The notes beneath the pieces were generated by a model. It did no database searches, was not told the DNA's origin, and saw nothing but the letters and a program-made list of their open reading frames with translations. The translations under genes were made by a program, and so were the position numbers. DNA of 64,000 nucleotides, from positions 186,001 to 250,000 of the forward strand of contig JAKJHU010000182.1 of assembly GCA_022316685.1 (NCBI GenBank), given 5' to 3'. Of this stretch, positions 53,869 through 64,000 are shown one piece after another. The stretch comes from Progne subis subis (taxonomy: Eukaryota > Chordata > Aves > Passeriformes > Hirundinidae). Numbering within the stretch: position 1 is the stretch's first letter; each line of letters begins with the position of its first letter.

Positions 53869-56800
53869 GTAAATAAACGCTGACAGATATTTATGCTCAA
53901 GTGCACAGAGCACACAGCACGCGGCACGAGCTGACAGACGCTGCGGCGTTTTAAACCTAAAAAAAAAAAAACCAACTTAGAAGGCAGCAGAGCAGGGAAC
54001 AAGCAGCTGGGTAAGATCCCTCTCACCAAACACTCCAGACAGAGCTGCAGCTGCAAACAGAGCTCAGGAGCAGGGGACAGCGAGGGGACAGCGAGGGTGG
54101 CACTGGCACTGCTCACCCACAGCCCCTCAGAGGGGCACCAGGTGACTTTTGGGGACATCCCCCAGGGCATGTGGCTCTGGCCACGCCGGTGCTGCTGCCT
54201 CTCCTCCCTTGGCAGCCGGGCCAGGCTCCTCCCTGGCACCCACCCCAGTGCCGGGAAGGGGACGCCTGGCAGAGGTGACAGCTCGGAGGTCACAGCCAGT
54301 GTACACAGATCCACCAGCCAGGCTGCCTTTCACTCTTTTCCCCTGTTTTTCAGTGGGTTTTTTTTGGTTTTTTTTCCCAAAGATGGAGCAGTTTTGGCCC
54401 AAGTGCTCCTTTTTCTCTGCGGTGACACACAGGTCCCGCTGAAGGTGACAGCAGCCACCATCTCCTTCTGCTGCTTGAAACAGAGGCACAGAAAGCCAGG
54501 GGGTCACAGAAACCCCCCCAGAGCCGGGGAAAAGCTCAGGGAGGTGCCAGGCTCACAGCCACACCTCCAAATCCACCTCCACCTGCCCAGCCCAGGACAC
54601 TGCTGCCAGCTGCTGCCGAGCTGTTCCAGCAAAAACATCTCAAAAAGCCCCCTGTTGTGCAACGGTTGTTTATTCTGGGATGTTTGCACAGCCGGTGCCA
54701 AGGAAATCAGGTGGTTTCGAGGAAATCCCTGGCACAGGGAGCTGCCGGGAGATGCCCACTGGCATCAGCCCAGCCCTGCACCCCTGTGAGGGCTCAGCAG
54801 TACCCTCAGGGCAATGATCGGCTCCCAAACTGCTGCTGCTCTGCTCCAGAAGCGTTTGCTTTAAACTTTTCCGAGGTCAAAACGCAGGAGGAATGAGCTT
54901 TAATTAAAGCACTGAGGCACAAACGCTGCAGAGGGTGAAATCCCATCCCACAGCCCCCAAAGGGACCCCCCCAGCCACTGATCCAAACTGCAAAAACACC
55001 TGATTTTCAACAAGGGTTTAAAAAAAAAAAAACAAAGTCACCACTACCAACGCGTCAACAGCGACATTCACGAGTCCCAGCAGGTAAAAAATACAGATTT
55101 TTGCCTCCTTACAATCATCAGTGATACGAACACAGCGAACTCTCCAGCAAGTTATCCCAGTTTTTGTGCGTAAACATCCCAGAGTGCATTCTCCACTCCT
55201 TTTCCCACGGAGCAGGAGGGGTTTGGTCGGAGCAGCCAGCCTGGCAAGGACGGGTTTGTGCGTTCAGAGCATTTTGGAGTGTGAGGATTTCCATGGACGG
55301 GCTCTAAATCTCTTCCTTCAACATTTAATATTCTTTTTTTTTTTTTTTTTTTTTTAAGTTTATTTCTAAGCGCAAAAACATTTAAAACCAGACCCGGAGG
55401 GGTGAAACCCTGAGGAGTAAAACGAATCAAAATTCAGTTTTTCACCGCCGAATTTCACCCCTCTGCGGCACAACAGCTTTGGATCAACACATTGTTCCGC
55501 TCCTCAGAAATCCTGAGGGGTCCAGATTAGTGCCTTGGTCCTCTCTATCCCAGTTTTATCAAATTACAGCTCTTGGGAGTGTTTAAAACAACCAATTTGC
55601 AGCTCAAAATGCCCAAGTGAGCCTCAAGCTCTGGGGCTGCTCAGCTCCTCCACAGCCAGGGCACATTTTCCCTGCTGTGGGTATATCCAGCATTTATTTA
55701 CACATTTAAAATAAGCAACTTCTGGGGCTCAGAACTGCTCAGAAAAATCCTGGAGTCACCTGGGAGCAGCAGGTCCAGCACAGGCTCCTGCTCTGCACCC
55801 AAAAGTTCCTTTCTTCACCCAGCCTGAGGGTCCTGCCCTTATTGCAACAACAGCCGGGGTCAAGGCTTGTGGGAGAGAACTGAAAATTTGGGGTTTGGTG
55901 GGGATTTGAGGAAAGGGTTTAAGTTAAGAGCTGCACCACCTGCGCTCTAAAACTCTACAGCAGCTTAAAACTATGAAAGGCAGCACTGGGGACGTTCACA
56001 GCTTATTCATAGGCAAGTTAAAAGCTTGTCGTGAGCCTAAAATTTGGTGTATTCTAAAGAAAACCAGTAAAAAACCTTGTGCTTCCTGCAAACCCTGCCC
56101 AGGAGCCCTGCTGGTCCCAGCTGTGCTCACATTTTCTGGGGTTGGATGGATAAAACATCCCTGAAATGCAGGGAAAACGAGCGAGAGGACGAAGTTTAGG
56201 TTGGGATGAGAAGATAAAATAGCTAAAAGGGGGCTTGGGGTGGGATTGAAAGCACTGGGAGCTGTGCTGCTTCCAGAGAGGGGCAGGAGGGTTCGATGCC
56301 ATCCGTCCCTCCCAGGAGCAGCCCCTGGGATGGATGTGCTGACCTGGCTGTCACATCCCAGCAAAAACACTCCCAGGGCAAAGGAACTGGCTCAGACCGG
56401 GGGATTCACACCAGCACCAACGGAGGGAAAGTCAAACCCCACCTGGAGCTCCCTGGATGGCTGAACAACAGGAAAAAAAAAAATTAAAAAATCGAGTTTG
56501 AACTTGGATGTAACTTGGAAATAACTCGGAAATGGCAAGGGAGAAATAAAAGCTGGGGGGTTTGGCCTGGAAATGCCTCTTCCAAAGAAAAGCTGCCTCA
56601 CTGAGTAAAAACGTGATTATTTTGTCCTCCCACTGTGGTTAATTTTGGCACCTGGCCAGGAGAAAAGACGTGGGGCACTATTTCAACACCTTGCGTTGGC
56701 TCACGAGCGTTGAAGGCGGCTTGGGAAAATCTCCAGCACCAATCTTCTCCAGCCCCGTGGACAGATGTGCCAGCATTTGGAAAGAAAAGACACAGACAGG

Positions 56801-58301
56801 CTCTAAAACCACAGTTGGAGGCCAGCGCTGGCCAGGGTGGCTCGTGGCTCCAGGGATGCTCCAGTCCCAGCTGCCCGGCTCCTCCTCCTGGCCCCGGAAT
56901 TCCCAGCTGGATCCAAGGCAAAAGCAGGAGCCCCTACACTGCCAAAGTTGCCATTCTCTGCAGGGAAAAGAGAAACAGCAGAGGTCACAGCAAGGAAGGC
57001 AGGAGGGGGTGAGGCAGGAGACAGCTCAGCACACGGAGAGGTGAGTCCAGCTCCAGGGAACTGCTGCCCACGGCAGGAACCACCCGAGGATTTACTTCAT
57101 CCCTTCCATCCAAGCACACAGAGACCTGCCTCACTCTCCTATCTCACCCTTCACCCTCCTGCCAAGCCCCCCTGAAGGGTTTTCCCACGGCAGCCTGAGC
57201 CCACAGGAGCTCAGAGCGCTGGAGGAGCTCAGGAGTGACGAGGCAGGCGGGTCACTCAGGGCTGCTCACTTTTAGTTACCTTCTCCATGGGGAAACACGC
57301 TTCCAGAACCACCCAAGAACCACCACAGCGGCCACCTGGCACATTAACCACAGGAAACACTTGGAGCTTCAATACAACTCCCTCCTCTGCCTCACTCAGG
57401 GCCCAACAGACACCAAAATGCACTCAGGCAGTGAAAGCCATCGATATATCCCCGATCCAGTGACTCCTGCAAAATCCCCGAGAGCAGCAAGGCCAGCACA
57501 CCTTGTCCTGGGCACAGGGGGGGCACAGCTGGGACCCTGCCCTGCTCCCACGTCCTGACCCAGGGACGGAGCAAGCTGGGGCTCCAAACACGACCCACGG
57601 CACCCAGCACAAAGCACAAACACCAGCAAGCCCAGCTGGAGCCCCTGGCTCAGCCCCCGTTTTATCCTGCACAGGATTCCTGCCGCTCCAGGGTTCGCCT
57701 TTGCCCACGGAGCGCTTTCCACACAACACGAATCAAGAGAAATGCCACTTACTAAAGCCCAAAGAGAGCACACCCAAGCTGCTTGCAGCGGTACTCAGAG
57801 GCAAGCATTTCCCTCGGGAGGCTGCAAAGGAAACAGAGAAGCACAGCAGGGCTCACGGAGCATCTGAAAGGAGACTGAAATAGGAGCAGCGGCAAAGCGA
57901 ACGAGGGGAGGAGTGGAGCAGCCCCAGAATCTCGTGTCAGGCCAGGGCAGGAGGTGACAGAAGGCAGGGATATCACCTGGCTGCAGTCAAAAACTGGGAC
58001 GAAGAGGGCTTTTGTAACTTCTCCAATCAGGTTTTAGTCCAGAAGCAAAATCCTATCCAGAATTAACACCCCCCCTGCCAAAAGCCCTGATGGAAACCTG
58101 CCTGCGTGGAGCCTGATTCTGGAAGACTGGCACCAGAATTCCAGGTGGATGAGGTGTGTGGGGTGGGGGGATTTTTATGCTTTGGGGTTGATTTTGAGGG
58201 GTTTTTTCAGTTGGTTGTTTTTCCCCTTAAGGCAATCCAGGCTGGATGATTTCCATGCAGAAACAGAGACCCTGCCGAGGATCCTGGGGAGGGTCTGGGT
58301 T

Positions 58302-63134
<4,833 letters not shown>

Positions 63135-63654
63135 TCAAAACACAGGCCAGACAGAATTAAGAGGATAAAAAGCAGTTTGTTTATATTTATTGAAGGGCTT
63201 TCAGGTACATTGAGGGCAGACAAAGCCCCCCAGAAATGGACAATGGTCAGGGGTTTTCACACTTTTATAAATTTGGTCCATTTGCAAATTGGGGGTCAAT
63301 CTTCCAATTAGAGCTTCAGTTAATGAAGTCATTCACCCCAAGTTTGCTGCCCCCGACTCACTTTAGTTTAAATTTCTCAGGGCCTGAGGCAGTGAGGTGT
63401 CCTCGATTCCAGACCTGGAGAGGAATTGTTGTGTCAAAATGGGAGAACAGCAGCTGACGCCGTGTGTGGAGTTCAGAGTCACACACAAAAGAACTGCAGG
63501 ATTACAAATAGATGGGAAACATAAAAGCAAAAATCCTGAGGCATCCAGGGGACAGGGGAGCTGCTCAGAGCATCACTGGGGGCTGCAGCGGTGCTGAGGC
63601 TGCCCTGATCATATTTTAACCTTCCTAATTTCCAAATCCTGCACTGCATTAGTG

Positions 63655-64000
63655 CCTGAATCTGAGCTCCATATAAAGTGTTAACTACTTGATAATGTCC
63701 AACTACTTTATACTGTTTTATATTGTCTAATTACTTTATACTGTCCAACTACTTTAAAATGTCGTAACTACTTTATACTGCCTAACCACTTTATAATGTC
63801 TTAACTATTTTATACTGTCTAACTACTTTATAATGCCTTTACTATTTTATACTAACTACTTTAAAATATCTTTATTTTATACTGTCTAACCACTTTATAC
63901 TATTTTACTACTTTATACTGTCTAACTGCTTTATAATGTCTTAACTATTTTATATTGTCTAACTACTTTATACTGCCTAATTATTTTATACTGTCTGACT
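63655..64000. repeat. AT-rich minisatellite (TAACTACTTTATACTGTC)
   Basis: Degenerate array of ~18-20-bp units running to the window edge, in the PFKFB2 intron upstream of the 63083 acceptor. Confidence 0.85.

Overview
This is a eukaryotic, intron-rich window, most likely from a bird and tentatively a songbird. The evidence is 5'-truncated CR1-type LINE fragments, three solo endogenous-retrovirus LTRs with intact target-site duplications, GC-rich introns full of minisatellites, and the gene content. All genes I can support lie on the minus strand. The region is a Regulator of Complement Activation (RCA) cluster flanked by PFKFB2, as in the human order PFKFB2-C4BP-DAF/CR/MCP.

From right to left, in transcription order: (1) the last six coding exons of PFKFB2 (58,302-63,083), followed by a 3' UTR reaching about 53.86 kb. 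(2) A C4BPA-like gene (43,488-52,321) with a signal exon, ten SCR (sushi/CCP) domains and the C-terminal oligomerisation exon. It carries a one-base frameshift in SCR2, and an 872-bp LTR lies 12 bp from an acceptor site. (3) An orphan signal-peptide exon at 42.4 kb. (4) A four-SCR regulator (34.9-40.2 kb) whose C-terminus I could not resolve. (5) A four-SCR transmembrane regulator (22,942-30,395) with an unusual cytoplasmic tail of about 230 residues carrying five CxxC zinc-knuckle-like motifs. (6) A CR1/CR2-like receptor (2,322-19,346) with 25 SCRs, one transmembrane helix and a short tyrosine-rich tail. The exon sum is 4,911 nt, an intact frame of 1,636 residues. (7) Exon 1 of another secretory gene in a CpG island at the left edge (76-175).

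In three of the RCA genes, coding exons from the signal exon to the transmembrane exon begin in phase 1, and apart from the first half of each split SCR they end in phase 1. In the C4BPA-like gene all SCRs but the last follow the same rule. In the 34.9-40.2 kb gene it holds as far as SCR4. One SCR class is split across two exons at the same place and phase in all four genes. A recurring quartet (called B-C-D-E here, with C the split SCR) recurs across the cluster, so the genes look like products of tandem exon-block duplication. By family, these proteins bind C3b/C4b and control complement on cell surfaces or in plasma; this is inferred from homology.

Most larger introns hold a tandem repeat with its own unit. 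These create many long spurious reading frames, which are not listed as genes. No tRNA, rRNA or CRISPR was seen. Exon coordinates were derived by hand from splice consensus and phase and have no transcript support here.
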